A DNA stretch of 64,000 bases from JADJXM01 sp937967285 (GTDB lineage Bacteria; Acidobacteriota; Blastocatellia; RBC074), in NCBI GenBank assembly GCA_050249535.1, contig JBFWQI010000002.1, forward strand, positions 1 through 64,000, read 5' to 3'. Made by a program: the position numbers and the translations under genes. The notes beneath the pieces are model-generated. The model did not search any database and had not been told where the DNA came from. It worked only from the letters and a program-made list of their open reading frames with translations. The stretch's first letter is position 1, and each line of letters opens with the position of its first letter. Shown in pieces: positions 1 through 25,411 of this stretch.

Positions 1-1155
<1,155 letters not shown>

Positions 1156-1156
<1 letters not shown>

Positions 1157-1530
1157 TGGTAATGGAATTGATTCGCTGGTCAACAGTCTTATCGGATGTT
1201 CGTGATTTATATTTTGTTAAATTGACCGATGATGGTGTGCTCAGATATACGATAGAGACCAGATTGAAGGAAGTTTACGAAGTAGTACTTGGAAACTATT
1301 GTGGGCCATATGTAGTCGTCGATGAGGAGCATCTAACAAAGTACTGGTCGATTAAAGGCGAGAATATTGGATCGACTTTTGAAGTCAGGAACTCACCCTT
1401 AATAGACTATTTTTCTGGAATCAATGATTATGATGATTATAAGCATTATGTCATCGCTACATGGGATGTATGTTTAGAGGTATTATCCGCAAGGGAGCCA
1501 GTGATCAGGCGAGTGGAAAATAAAAATTGA
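1156..1530 (+). CDS. Small acidic protein, candidate immunity protein for cassette 1
   Basis: A 124-residue cytosolic-looking protein without signal peptide or membrane segment, rich in Asp, Glu, Tyr and Val. I do not recognise the family. Its start codon overlaps the stop of the upstream rhs tip (TAATG) with AAGGAG just before it, and a second ATG lies two codons in. In polymorphic toxin loci the gene directly after a rhs-CT is normally the cognate immunity gene, which is the only basis for the call. Base composition is clearly more AT-rich than the rest of the window, matching the variable tip and supporting acquisition as a pair. Confidence 0.55.
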
Positions 1531-1643
1531 GTGTTCAACTGGATCGAGTTTTACTCTCAGTGATAAAGAGCGCCGGAATCGAACCAGATTTTCAGCATAG
1601 AAATCGCACGCTCTTATCCAAATGTAATTCTTGCGACAGCTAA

Positions 1644-1768
<125 letters not shown>

Positions 1769-1832
1769 AAGCGGGCAGCTTCTGGTAGTCTGGGACAGCG
1801 ACAAGGTCGGAAACGAGCGGCTGAAGTGGCTG

Positions 1833-2843
<1,011 letters not shown>

Positions 2844-2856
2844 TCCGGGAAATGCG

Positions 2857-3417
2857 ATGAAGCGGCATCACAGATATACAGCTTTTGTTTTACTGGCCTA
2901 TCTGAGCTGCATCGCAGGATTCACTATGATCAGCAAGCCAGCGGCGCAAACCCAGAGAACCGCTGCACCGTTGGCCGTCAAGCTTAAAGCAGAAAGCCGG
3001 ACTTCCTGCCGAGGAACTCACTTGAGTGTAAGTGCTGAGATTACAAATACTGGTGCTGAGAGTCTGGCGATTGACATGAACTTTTTGTGGAGCCGTCTTT
3101 CGTTCAGGGCGTCCAGCAAAAAAGGTAAATCCGGCGTGGGCGGCAGCAGAGTCAATGAAGTGATAGGCGATCCCGGGCCTTCGCTGCATGAGCCAGACTA
3201 TCTGATCCTCCGGCCCGGTGATACATTCAGGAAGACAAAGAACCTGCCTCTGAAAGACGACTTCTTTCAGATACCAGGCAAATACTTGATGCAGCTGACT
3301 TATGGTCATTTCAGAGAGGCAACCACCAACGGAGTACCTGTATTTACCGGTACAGTCACGTCCAATGAAATAGAGTTTGAGATTACCGCCTGCGGGAAGC
3401 GCCGTAAAAACGACTGA
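2857..3417 (+). CDS. Secreted or lipid-side protein of unknown function, possible immunity partner
   Basis: The ATG at 2857 gives a 186-residue protein with a basic N-terminus (MKRHHRY), a hydrophobic stretch (about residues 8-24) and an Ala-rich cleavage region, so export is likely. The mature part looks like a beta-sandwich: it has a SVSAEITNTGAES segment and a later LILRPGDTF segment, as in proteins with an intracellular proteinase-inhibitor-like or Ig-like fold. It starts 13 bp after the metallopeptidase-tipped rhs cassette. A periplasmic inhibitor of that protease would fit the position. An upstream in-frame ATG at about 2802 would overlap the rhs end and is less likely, because it would bury the signal peptide. 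Confidence 0.55.
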   Translation: MKRHHRYTAFVLLAYLSCIAGFTMISKPAAQTQRTAAPLAVKLKAESRTSCRGTHLSVSAEITNTGAESLAIDMNFLWSRLSFRASSKKGKSGVGGSRVNEVIGDPGPSLHEPDYLILRPGDTFRKTKNLPLKDDFFQIPGKYLMQLTYGHFREATTNGVPVFTGTVTSNEIEFEITACGKRRKND

Positions 3418-3787
3418 TGGCCGAAGCTGTCTGTACTACCTTCGTGACTGAGCAGCGGAGGTGCACAACCAGCCGGAGCAACCCCAAATTTTGCGGAGGC
3501 TCCCGTGCCTGCCGGAGCGGGTGGCGGGTCACAACGCGCTTCCGCTTAGACTGCCTCGGCCATGCGCTCACTGGCCACAGCCGCGCGCCTGCGGTCATTT
3601 CTCTTTAGCTGCGGCTTTGTCTTTCGGCGACAGAACTCACGCCCCAAAGCATTCAAACCAGCAAGGGCATTAGCGCAAGCCCCCATACGAGGAAGGCGTT
3701 CGTCGGAGGAGGCGACGATGATATGCTTTTCGTGCAAGCGATTACGCTTCGTCCTCATTGAAAATGAGCAGCTCATCTACCATTTTT
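3418..3787. other. Intergenic stretch between rhs cassettes, no gene supported
   Basis: About 370 bases with several short open frames on both strands, but none with a recognisable product, ribosome site or codon pattern. Rhs homology resumes at about 3788. The boundaries suggest an insertion or deletion scar between cassettes. Confidence 0.4.
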
Positions 3788-4266
<479 letters not shown>

Positions 4267-4268
4267 GT

Positions 4269-4373
<105 letters not shown>

Positions 4374-4403
4374 TATTTGAAATGAATGCACTGAACTTAT
4401 TAA

Positions 4404-5255
4404 ATGATGCGTGTGATTCCATTCATCATCTTCTTGCTCATCACTCAGGCGAGTGACAGGGCAGTCTGCCATACATTGAGACCCGTCCCGGTCGACCGCT
4501 GGCGCGGCGAATACTTCAACAATCCGAATCTGAGCGGCGAACCGGCAATGATCCGCGACGACGGAAGCGGCGACCTGCGTTTCAATTGGGAGCTGCGGAG
4601 CCCGGCCGGCGAATGCGGGATCGGGCCGGACCGATTCTCGGTCCGCTGGACGAGGAAAGCAACGTTCGCCGGCGGCGTCTTCAGATTCAGGCTCAGAGCC
4701 GACGACGGAGTCAGACTGAGGATCGACGGAGCCGTCAGGATCGACGACTGGAAAGCGAGCCCGGGGACCGTCCGCACAGCCGATGTGACGCTCGAACCCG
4801 GAATCCATCTGATCTCGCTGGAATACTACGAAAATTTCGGCAGCGCCCTGGTCGACCTCTCGTGGAGCCGCCATCCCTGCTTCGCTCAGACGCCGCCCGA
4901 TCGCTGGCGGGCGGAGTTCTTTGAGGACTTCGGCAAACCGCCCGTCGCCGTCCGCGACGAGGGGACCGGCCCGCTCCAATTCACCCGCCTCGACGAAAAC
5001 TGCCTGCGCGATGACAGGGACTATTTCGTCCGCTGGACGCGCCGGACGATCTTCAACTCCGGAAAATACATATTCGCCCTCGAATCGGACGGCCCGGCAA
5101 AAGTGACGATCGACGGAAAGACGACGATCGATCATCGAGGCGGCGCCTCGCAGGCCGAGATCAGCGTCGCAGCCGGAAATCACACCGTTGTAGTTGAATG
5201 GCTGAAAAAACGCGGGAGCGGCAGGACGAAACTTGACTGGCGATGGATCAACTGA
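4404..5255 (+). CDS. Secreted protein with two PA14-like domains
   Basis: A 283-residue protein with an N-terminal hydrophobic signal (VIPFIIFLLI) and then two PA14-type repeats, about residues 35-155 and 160-280. Each begins W-R-x-E-Y/F-F and contains F-x-V-R-W-T, a G-x-Y/F-x-F-x-L/A-x-S/D-D-G-like core, a L-x-I-D-G step, and a closing G-x-H-x-I/V-x-V-E-Y/W segment. PA14 domains are beta-barrels that bind carbohydrates or adhesins, so an extracellular glycan-binding role is likely; no enzyme domain is attached. The gene follows decayed rhs DNA without a clear ribosome site. Its 3' end overlaps the convergent folC end by 8 bp. Confidence 0.8.
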   Translation: MMRVIPFIIFLLITQASDRAVCHTLRPVPVDRWRGEYFNNPNLSGEPAMIRDDGSGDLRFNWELRSPAGECGIGPDRFSVRWTRKATFAGGVFRFRLRADDGVRLRIDGAVRIDDWKASPGTVRTADVTLEPGIHLISLEYYENFGSALVDLSWSRHPCFAQTPPDRWRAEFFEDFGKPPVAVRDEGTGPLQFTRLDENCLRDDRDYFVRWTRRTIFNSGKYIFALESDGPAKVTIDGKTTIDHRGGASQAEISVAAGNHTVVVEWLKKRGSGRTKLDWRWIN

Positions 5256-6579
5256 TCCGGCGGGCAGTAAGAATCTCCTTCGCCTCGCCGATCAGATAGA
5301 GCGAGCCGCAGACGACGACCAGCCCGTCCGGCGGAGTGATCCGATCGGCCAGATCGAGAGCTTCCGAGACCGATTCCGTGATCATCGCATCAGGCGGGGC
5401 CGGAATCTCGGACGGCGCCGCCGCGCGCGGGTATGCGACCTTCGTCAGAATGATCTTTTCGGCGGCCGGAAAGATGAGACCGGTCATCTGCTCGACATCC
5501 TTGTCCTTCATAACGCCGAAGACCAGCGTGATCGGCAGTTCCCGAAGATATTCATCGATGAAGGCGCGAAGCGTCAGAATCCCCGCGATGTTGTGCGCGC
5601 CGTCGAGCATCAGCGGCGGGCCGCCGCGTTCGACTATCTCGAGCCTTCCCGGCCAGGAGACTCTGTGCAGTCCCTCGTTGACCGCCGGGAGCGGGACCCT
5701 GAAACCGACCCTGTTCAACTGCTCGGCGATGTGGATCGCGGTCAGCGCATTGATCGCCTGATGTCGCCCGCGCAGGTTGATCCACGCGGCGTATTCGGCG
5801 CGCGAGTTGCGATAGCTAAGATGGCATTTCCCGATGTGGCGCAGCGCATCGGCATCGTCCGAGACCTCGATCCGGAAGAGATCGGCGGCCCGCACCTGTT
5901 TTTCGACATCGATGAACGGAGCGCCGACTTCGACAGCGCGCGCTTTGATCACCGCGTGGGCCTCTCCCTTCATCGGCGCGACGACGACCGGAATCCCCTG
6001 TTTGAGAATCCCCGCCTTCTCTCCGGCGATTGCCGCCAGAGTGTCTCCGAGGACCTTCTGATGGTCCATCCCGATCGGCGTGATCGCCGTCATCACCGGA
6101 CGGCAGATGTTGGTCGCATCCAGCCGGCCGCCCATCCCGACTTCGAGCACCGTCAGATCGACCGCAGTCTCGGCGAACCAGAGCCATGCGATCATCGTCA
6201 TCTGCTCGAAGAATGACGGCATCGACGGCAGCCTTCCGGTCGCAACCAGCCTCTCACCCGCGCCCCTGACCCGAGATGCCATCCGCGCGAAATCAGCCTC
6301 GGGGATCGGCTCGCCATCGACGCGCACCCTCTCCGTGATCGAGACGAGGTGCGGAGATGAATAGAATCCCGTTTTGTACCCGGCACGCCTGAGGATGGCA
6401 TCAGTCATCGCCGCGGTCGATCCCTTGCCGTTGGTCCCCGCGATATGCACGGCCGGAATCCGCTGCTCGGGATGCTCAAATTCTCCCGCCAGCAGACGGA
6501 TCGATTCCAGCCCGAGCTTCATCGTCTGTATCTCATTGCCCAGACTGTACAGATATTCGACGGCTGCGGTGAAGTTCAT
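5248..6579 (-). CDS. folC: Dihydrofolate synthase / folylpolyglutamate synthase
   Basis: A Mur-ligase-family enzyme that adds glutamate to dihydropteroate and tetrahydrofolates in the cytosol. The P-loop HIAGTNGKGS is at about residues 45-54, followed by GFYSSPHLV, the LEVGMGGRLDATN block, GMDHQKVLG, and LMLDGAHN in the C-terminal half. The start at 6579 (MNFTAAVEYLYSLG) matches the normal FolC N-terminus and lies 28 bp after uxaC. An upstream in-frame ATG at 6648 would overlap uxaC and adds atypical residues. The length (443 aa) is normal. It is probably cotranscribed behind uxaC although functionally unrelated. Confidence 0.95.
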   Translation of the reverse strand: MNFTAAVEYLYSLGNEIQTMKLGLESIRLLAGEFEHPEQRIPAVHIAGTNGKGSTAAMTDAILRRAGYKTGFYSSPHLVSITERVRVDGEPIPEADFARMASRVRGAGERLVATGRLPSMPSFFEQMTMIAWLWFAETAVDLTVLEVGMGGRLDATNICRPVMTAITPIGMDHQKVLGDTLAAIAGEKAGILKQGIPVVVAPMKGEAHAVIKARAVEVGAPFIDVEKQVRAADLFRIEVSDDADALRHIGKCHLSYRNSRAEYAAWINLRGRHQAINALTAIHIAEQLNRVGFRVPLPAVNEGLHRVSWPGRLEIVERGGPPLMLDGAHNIAGILTLRAFIDEYLRELPITLVFGVMKDKDVEQMTGLIFPAAEKIILTKVAYPRAAAPSEIPAPPDAMITESVSEALDLADRITPPDGLVVVCGSLYLIGEAKEILTARRIS

Positions 6580-6607
6580 CTCGAATGAAATGTGATTTCC
6601 CGATCGG

Positions 6608-8026
<1,419 letters not shown>

Positions 8027-8088
8027 GGTTTTCGTTCCTTTGTGATTTGGTTCATGCCCGCTGGAAATCGGCGTTCCATGGCATGACC

Positions 8089-9420
<1,332 letters not shown>

Positions 9421-9432
9421 TTTCTTTTCTCC

Positions 9433-10677
9433 TCAAACCGTGACGATCCGTGCGGATTTCAGGAACGCCGGTTCGAATTCTATGCCCAGCCCCGGCCCCG
9501 TCGGAACCGTCAGCATCCCCTTATCGCTTTTCAGCGACGACGTCGGCGAACTCACGGGGATCGTGTCGTCATCGCCCTTGTACTCCTGATGCGGGCCCGG
9601 ATTCGGTATGCAAGACGCGAAATGAGCGACGTAAAGATAGCCGAGTCCGCCTCCGGACATATGAGCCGTGCAGTCGATTCCGGCCGCCTGCGCCATCCGC
9701 GCAACGCGGACCGAACGCGTCAGCCCGCCGAAATAGAAGAGGTCCGGCTGCACGACCTGGACCACGTCGTGCTCGATCATCCAGCGGAACCGCCTCAGAC
9801 TGCTCTCCTGCTCGCCGCCGGCGACCGGTATCGCCAGTTTATCGGCGACCTCTTTCGTCTCTTCGTAATAATCGAACGGGACCGGTTCCTCGAGGAAGGC
9901 GAACTTATGCCGCTCCATCAACCGGCCGATCCTGATCGACATCGGAACATCGTATGAACCGTTGGCGTCGGCGTAGATCGTCATCCCGTCGCCGAAGACT
10001 TTGCGGGTAAGAGGGATCATCGCCAGATCCCGCCGCGTCGAGGCATCATCGTAGCGCATCCGCGCGCCGAGCCGGAATTTGATCGCCGATGCTCCGGTCT
10101 CTTCGACGATCCGGCGCAGATACTCGATCTCCTGCTCGGGCGAATTGCCGCGGTTTCCGCTCGCACGATAGACGGGAATTTTACCGCGAACGACCTTTCC
10201 GATCAGCTCGCCGACCGGTTTCGAGGCGATCTTTCCGAGCAGATCGAGCAGCGCCAGCTCGACCCCGGCCACGCACGCCCAGAACGGCAGCCCCTGCCAC
10301 TTGTAGTTCGAGGAATGAAGATAGACCCCGTGAATCAACGAATCGAGTTCGCGGGCATCGCGCCCGATGAAATAAGGAATGACGCGCCGCAGCAGGATCG
10401 GAAATGCTGTTTCCGTCACCGAGTCGTGAGCGCCGGCAATTCCGACTGCCCCGTTCTTCGACCGCGCCCGGACAAGATAATGTTTCCCGCTGCGCAGCAG
10501 CTCGATCGACTCGATCACCACCGGCTCGGCGAACAGTTCCTTCCTCAGAACCGGAGACTGCATCGCCTCCGCCAGATTCTCAGCACGGTCCGCCTTTGCA
10601 TCCCTCGACAGAAATAACGATGCCGCCCCGGCTGCGAATCCCGTTTTGATGAACCGCCGACGCCCGCCGATCAACAT
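9433..10677 (-). CDS. Tat-exported mandelate racemase/muconate lactonizing enzyme family protein
   Basis: An enolase-superfamily member, 414 aa. The N-terminus GGRRRFIKTGFAAGAASLFL is a likely Tat signal. The catalytic barrel shows ASAIKFRLG (general base region, though not a plain KxK), YADANGSYDVP (first metal Asp), FLEEPVPFD (Glu ligand), AGGEQESS and a late CTAHMSGGGLGYL region. Relatives dehydrate or racemise sugar acids. The neighbouring uxaC and Gfo/Idh/MocA genes support an acid-sugar substrate; the exact reaction cannot be read from sequence. It is the first gene of the probable operon, which runs 10677 to 6608 and probably on into folC. Confidence 0.85.
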   Translation of the reverse strand: MLIGGRRRFIKTGFAAGAASLFLSRDAKADRAENLAEAMQSPVLRKELFAEPVVIESIELLRSGKHYLVRARSKNGAVGIAGAHDSVTETAFPILLRRVIPYFIGRDARELDSLIHGVYLHSSNYKWQGLPFWACVAGVELALLDLLGKIASKPVGELIGKVVRGKIPVYRASGNRGNSPEQEIEYLRRIVEETGASAIKFRLGARMRYDDASTRRDLAMIPLTRKVFGDGMTIYADANGSYDVPMSIRIGRLMERHKFAFLEEPVPFDYYEETKEVADKLAIPVAGGEQESSLRRFRWMIEHDVVQVVQPDLFYFGGLTRSVRVARMAQAAGIDCTAHMSGGGLGYLYVAHFASCIPNPGPHQEYKGDDDTIPVSSPTSSLKSDKGMLTVPTGPGLGIEFEPAFLKSARIVTV

Positions 10678-10717
10678 CAGTCTGGATCCTCCCCGAATTT
10701 GAAATCTGAGCCATAAG

Positions 10718-11764
10718 TCAGTTGACGGTTACTGAATCGAGTCGAACGACCGAACTCCTGACGGGCTTTCCGTTAAAGCTGTCCTCAATTCCGAAGGGAA
10801 CGATCAGACCGGAGACTTCCCTGAAATCGGAGAAGGACCGGACGATCTCCCCATAAGCTCCTTTGCGATCGCGAAAGGCAGCCTGCAGGATATGCCCCGT
10901 AGCAGTATCAATTGCGAGAGTCGTCGTCGCGCCATGATAGGCAACTTTCAGATATTCGACCATGGTCTCGCCGAGCTTCCCAGCCCCAACGCCAACGGCG
11001 ACGAACCCCGGACTGCGGCGCGCCTTGAGTATCGCCAGCGGATTCCGGTAAAGCTCGCGCTCCATTGCGGCTCGAACCGGCTCTTCCCGAATCCATTCTC
11101 CCTTCGAGCTGATCGAGGTCGCTCTGCCCGGAACAAGCTCCATCGCGTCGGTCGAGCTGCCCCAGTCATATTCATTGCGATAACGTCCCGGAAATTCGTA
11201 TGTCAGGGTCTGCTTGTACTCCGTGATCTTTCCGCCCTGGGAATACCCAAGTGTAATGTTCTCGCGGTATTTTTTCACGCCGTCGACCGCCTTCGCGCCG
11301 CCCATCCCGCGAAGCGCGAGTGCGATCAGTTCGGCCCCGCGCTTCTTCTCCGCCGCCGTTCCGCCGGGAACAGCATCCGGGCCTTCGATATGATTTTTCG
11401 GATCGGCCTTGAATGCGTTCCGGCACTGCTCTGAGGCGAAGATGTAGATCCTGCCGTCGAAGACGTAATACCGGTCGGGGTTTCCCGCGCCGCTCAGCGA
11501 ACCCATCTGACCGCATCCGCCTCCATTCTGAATCTGGTAGCGATCTGGGGCGCCGACGAACTTCTTGCGGTTGGCGTCATTGGCGAAGATGTATCTGTAT
11601 CTGCCGCGCACCACGCTCAGCGATTGACTGCCGGCGACTTCCCTGCCCTCGACAAGCTCGATCGGATCATTGCCTTTGAGGACCGTCACGACCTCCGCCT
11701 GTTGCCCCGCGGCGGCAACGATCAGCATCCCAATAGCTATCGGAATCAGCAGTATCTTTCTCAT
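10718..11764 (-). CDS. Secreted protein with two YHS-like motifs
   Basis: A 348-residue protein with a clear signal peptide (RKILLIPIAIGMLIVAAAG). Residues about 25-75 include ELVEGREVAG then YRYIFANDANRKKFVGAPDRY, followed by NGGGCGQM; residues about 95-120 repeat the idea with YVFDGRIYIFASEQCRNAFKA. Both resemble YHS domains, which carry a heavy-metal-binding Cys. The C-terminal about 200 residues look like an outer-membrane-lipoprotein-type beta fold (YRENITLGYSQGGK, YEFPGRYRNEY), with no recognised enzyme motif. It may sense or carry a metal in the periplasm. It is transcribed away from the amidohydrolase. Confidence 0.6.
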   Translation of the reverse strand: MRKILLIPIAIGMLIVAAAGQQAEVVTVLKGNDPIELVEGREVAGSQSLSVVRGRYRYIFANDANRKKFVGAPDRYQIQNGGGCGQMGSLSGAGNPDRYYVFDGRIYIFASEQCRNAFKADPKNHIEGPDAVPGGTAAEKKRGAELIALALRGMGGAKAVDGVKKYRENITLGYSQGGKITEYKQTLTYEFPGRYRNEYDWGSSTDAMELVPGRATSISSKGEWIREEPVRAAMERELYRNPLAILKARRSPGFVAVGVGAGKLGETMVEYLKVAYHGATTTLAIDTATGHILQAAFRDRKGAYGEIVRSFSDFREVSGLIVPFGIEDSFNGKPVRSSVVRLDSVTVN

Positions 11765-12065
11765 CTCTTATCTCCAGTTCAGCTTGCGGATTGTTACGAG
11801 ATTTTTATCTTCGCTCAGGATTCCGGGTGTGCCAAGCCCGCAAAAATATTTTCGAGCCTTCGACAAAATTCGCCTCTCAGGATCGTCCATACAGACAAAC
11901 ACAGCAGATAATCCATCAGGTACGGAACGGGTAATTGAGGACCCGTTCCGTGCCGCCTCCCCCGGAATAGTTTCCAGTTTCCAGTTTCCAGTATTATCGG
12001 GTTTGCAATTATTATAAGAATCTTGAATTACAGATCCTGAAATTGATATCAAACACGAACCCAGG
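11765..12065. repeat. Intergenic region with a strong hairpin and TTTCCAGT tract
   Basis: The divergent spacer between the YHS-like gene and the amidohydrolase. The stem 11919-11932 / 11941-11954 (GGTACGGAACGGGT paired with ACCCGTTCCGTGCC) has one mismatch and no T-run, so it looks REP-like rather than a terminator. Three TTTCCAGT words follow at 11969-11991. Promoters for both genes should lie here but no convincing boxes were identified. Confidence 0.6.
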
Positions 12066-13172
<1,107 letters not shown>

Positions 13173-13178
13173 ACGAGC

Positions 13179-13952
13179 ATGCCTGACCGGAGACATCATC
13201 GCGGGGCGCATCCATCTGACCGCCTGCTCTTCGCAGAACCCAATCTACAGGAACTGCGTCAGGCTGTCTCGGACCTCTCGTGGCTGATGACAAAAGGGTA
13301 CGCTCCGGCAGCATCTCTCAAACTGGTCGGCGACCGGTACGAACTGAGAGCCAGGCAGAGACTGGCGGTGGCACGCGCGGCGTGCTCTGATCAGCAGAGA
13401 GCCCGTCGCCTGGCCGGTCGTATTCCCCTGTTCGAGAGGAGCAGGATACTCATCGACGGCTTCAATCTGCTGATCACGATCGAGGCTGCGCTCTCCGGAG
13501 GACCGCTGCTGCTCTGCCGCGACGGCCTGATCAGGGACCTCTCGAGCGTTCATGGCTCCTACCGCGCCGTCGACGAGACTGAGAACGCTATCTTATTAAT
13601 AGGATCGTTTCTGGAGACTCAGGAGACAGCCGCGGCCGAGTGGCTGCTCGATCAGCCGGTCTCGAACAGCGGGCGGCTGGCAGGGCGGATTCGCGAGATT
13701 GCAGGGGAACGAAACTGGCCCTGGACCGTCAGGCTCGATTTCAATCCCGACAAGCTGCTGCGAAACTCCGATGCTATCGTCATCACTTCCGATTCGAACA
13801 TCCTCGATGCCGGCGTAATGTGGGTGGAGGCCGTCCGCCTCATCCTGGGTGATCGACTGAACTCCTGCTGGGTGGTCGATCTCTGCGAGACGGATAAATC
13901 TGCGGCGCTTTTGCCGGGAGCGCCGGCGTCCCCGCCGGCTCCTGTTTCGTGA
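13179..13952 (+). CDS. DUF434 family protein
   Basis: A 257-residue cytosolic protein. The N-terminus (PDRRHHRGAHPSDRLLF, DLSWLMTKGYA, LKLVGDRYELRARQR) is the conserved DUF434 block. The remainder (ILIDGFNLLITIEAAL, LLCRDGLIRDLSSVHGSY, VITSDSNILD) matches the associated C-terminal domain found in archaeal and bacterial relatives. The family has no firm function; alternating conserved Asp residues suggest a nuclease-like or nucleotide-related fold. The last residues (GAPASPPAPVS) are encoded by a palindromic element that supplies the stop codon, so the native C-terminus was probably altered. Confidence 0.85.
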   Translation: MPDRRHHRGAHPSDRLLFAEPNLQELRQAVSDLSWLMTKGYAPAASLKLVGDRYELRARQRLAVARAACSDQQRARRLAGRIPLFERSRILIDGFNLLITIEAALSGGPLLLCRDGLIRDLSSVHGSYRAVDETENAILLIGSFLETQETAAAEWLLDQPVSNSGRLAGRIREIAGERNWPWTVRLDFNPDKLLRNSDAIVITSDSNILDAGVMWVEAVRLILGDRLNSCWVVDLCETDKSAALLPGAPASPPAPVS

Positions 13953-13982
13953 AGGGTATGCCGGCGGGACGCCGGCGCTCCC
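13916..13982. repeat. GC-rich palindrome covering the end of the DUF434 gene
   Basis: The arms 13916-13939 and 13960-13982 pair over about 23 bases (GGGAGCGCCGGCGTCCC with GGGACGCCGGCGCTCCC plus inner GC) with one bulge. The stop codon TGA of the upstream gene lies in the loop at 13950-13952. There is no trailing T-run. Confidence 0.8.
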
Positions 13983-14066
13983 AGTTGGAATTAGCGCGGT
14001 GGGAATGTAGAATTACCAATTTGGTTTGCCTGAATAAAATTCAATAGATCAAGTCAGGAGAGATAA

Positions 14067-15470
<1,404 letters not shown>

Positions 15471-15708
15471 GCAGTAGGCGGTAGGCAGTATGCAGTAGTT
15501 AGTAGGCAGTAGGCGGCAGGCAGTTTTTTGAAAACATCCAGACTGTTTTGGCGGATATAGCAGGTTCACACAGCCTGCTTACTGCATACTGCCTACTAAC
15601 TACTGCCTGCTGCCTACTAACTACCGCCTACTAACTACTGCCTGCTGCCTACTAACTACCGCCTACTAACTACTGCATACTGCCTACTATCTACTGCCTA
15701 CTTTTCAC
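15471..15708. repeat. Dyad array of AGTAGGCAGT / ACTGCCTACT words
   Basis: The left arm (15471-15525) is made of GCAGTAGGCGGTAGGCAGTA-like words. The right arm (15575-15702) has many copies of the complement (CTACTGCCTGCTGCCTACTAA). The intervening 50 bases have no gene. There are no spacers of constant size, so it is not CRISPR. It ends 6 bases before the uvrB start and leaves no obvious Shine-Dalgarno sequence for that gene. It may fold as a large imperfect hairpin behind lpdA. Confidence 0.85.
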
Positions 15709-17703
<1,995 letters not shown>

Positions 17704-17713
17704 AGGGCGGATT

Positions 17714-17747
<34 letters not shown>

Positions 17748-17748
17748 T

Positions 17749-18627
<879 letters not shown>

Positions 18628-18635
18628 GTTGAATC

Positions 18636-18820
18636 ATCCACAAAGGACACGAAGAATCACAAAGGGGGGTTCAGGCCCGGGATATTCTTTGTGAGTCTTT
18701 GTGTCCTTTGTGGACATAAACTCTGATCCGCCGGAGAGGTTTCATTTATCCACGAAGAAACACAAAGGGGAATTTCAGGCCCGAGACATTCTTTGTGAGT
18801 CTTTGTGTCCTTTGTGGACA
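18636..18820. repeat. Duplicated CACAAAGGACACGAAG dyad element
   Basis: Two copies (18636-18716 and 18748-18820) share the arms CCACAAAGGACAC...GTGTCCTTTGTGG (the second copy has CCACGAAGAAACAC on its left) and a common centre AATCACAAAGG/TTCAGGCCCGGGATATTC. Each can form a hairpin. They separate SMP-30 from the SDR gene and occupy the whole SDR leader. Confidence 0.85.
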
Positions 18821-18838
18821 ATCCTTACCGAGGCATAC

Positions 18839-19594
<756 letters not shown>

Positions 19595-19598
19595 GCAT

Positions 19599-19675
19599 CC
19601 GTCGCTATCGCTACCGGTACTGCACCCGTCGCTATCGCTACCGGTGCCGTTCCGGTGCCGTACCGGTGCCGTATC
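19599..19675. repeat. Short tandem repeats between convergent genes
   Basis: CCGTCGCTATCGCTACCGGT occurs at 19599-19618 and 19626-19645, followed by three GTGCCGT(T/A)(C/T)CGG units of 10-11 bases. This simple expansion fills the gap between the SDR and Gfo/Idh/MocA stop codons. Confidence 0.8.
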
Positions 19676-19683
19676 GGGTGGCG

Positions 19684-20934
<1,251 letters not shown>

Positions 20935-20968
20935 TAAAGATTTTGAGATGATAGGCCAGGATCGAAGA

Positions 20969-22293
<1,325 letters not shown>

Positions 22294-22308
22294 TCGGAGC
22301 AGTCTGTA

Positions 22309-22821
<513 letters not shown>

Positions 22822-22826
22822 TCTCA

Positions 22827-22905
<79 letters not shown>

Positions 22906-22936
22906 GCCGTCTTATCGCTAACCGCTTGTTTCATAC

Positions 22937-22966
22937 TTGACACACCATCTATTAATATAGTAGAAA
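22937..22966 (+). promoter_or_regulatory. Sigma70-like promoter of ssb
   Basis: TTGACA at 22937-22942, 18 bases, then TAGAAA at 22961-22966. The preceding 14 bases (CGCTTGTTTCATAC) are identical to those upstream of the small gene at 25412, so the two promoters share a 22-base block. Confidence 0.6.
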
Positions 22967-22994
22967 TATGGTGTATTGAAAGGAGGGCGGAGAG

Positions 22995-23480
<486 letters not shown>

Positions 23481-23483
23481 GCC

Positions 23484-25232
<1,749 letters not shown>

Positions 25233-25325
25233 CTCAGATTTCCCCCGAAAATTTTCCGCTGAGTCTATGCCACTCAGCCTCAGACTGTCCACCTCCGCTC
25301 CCTTTTCCGCGTTCCGGATAAAAAA

Positions 25326-25368
25326 CGCTTGTTTCATACTTGACACAAGATAAAAACCAGCGTATAAA
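25326..25368 (+). promoter_or_regulatory. Near-consensus sigma70 promoter
   Basis: TTGACA at 25340-25345, 17-base spacer, TATAAA at 25363-25368. The 22 bases 25326-25347 are identical to 22923-22944 upstream of ssb. It drives the 75-residue gene and overlaps the region upstream of the divergent sulfatase. Confidence 0.75.
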
Positions 25369-25411
25369 GTTCTGGCGTTGGAGAGAATGAGAACAGGAGA
25401 AGGAGGGAGAG

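Noticed and set aside
3546..3776. Minus-strand 76-codon frame between rhs cassettes as a transposase remnant
   Set aside because: No transposase motif, terminal repeat or ribosome site could be identified, so it was left as intergenic.
15471..15708. Repeated CTACTGCCTGC words as a possible CRISPR array
   Set aside because: The words are 10-20 bases with irregular spacing and no unique spacers; the array is a left arm facing an inverted right arm. No cas genes are near.
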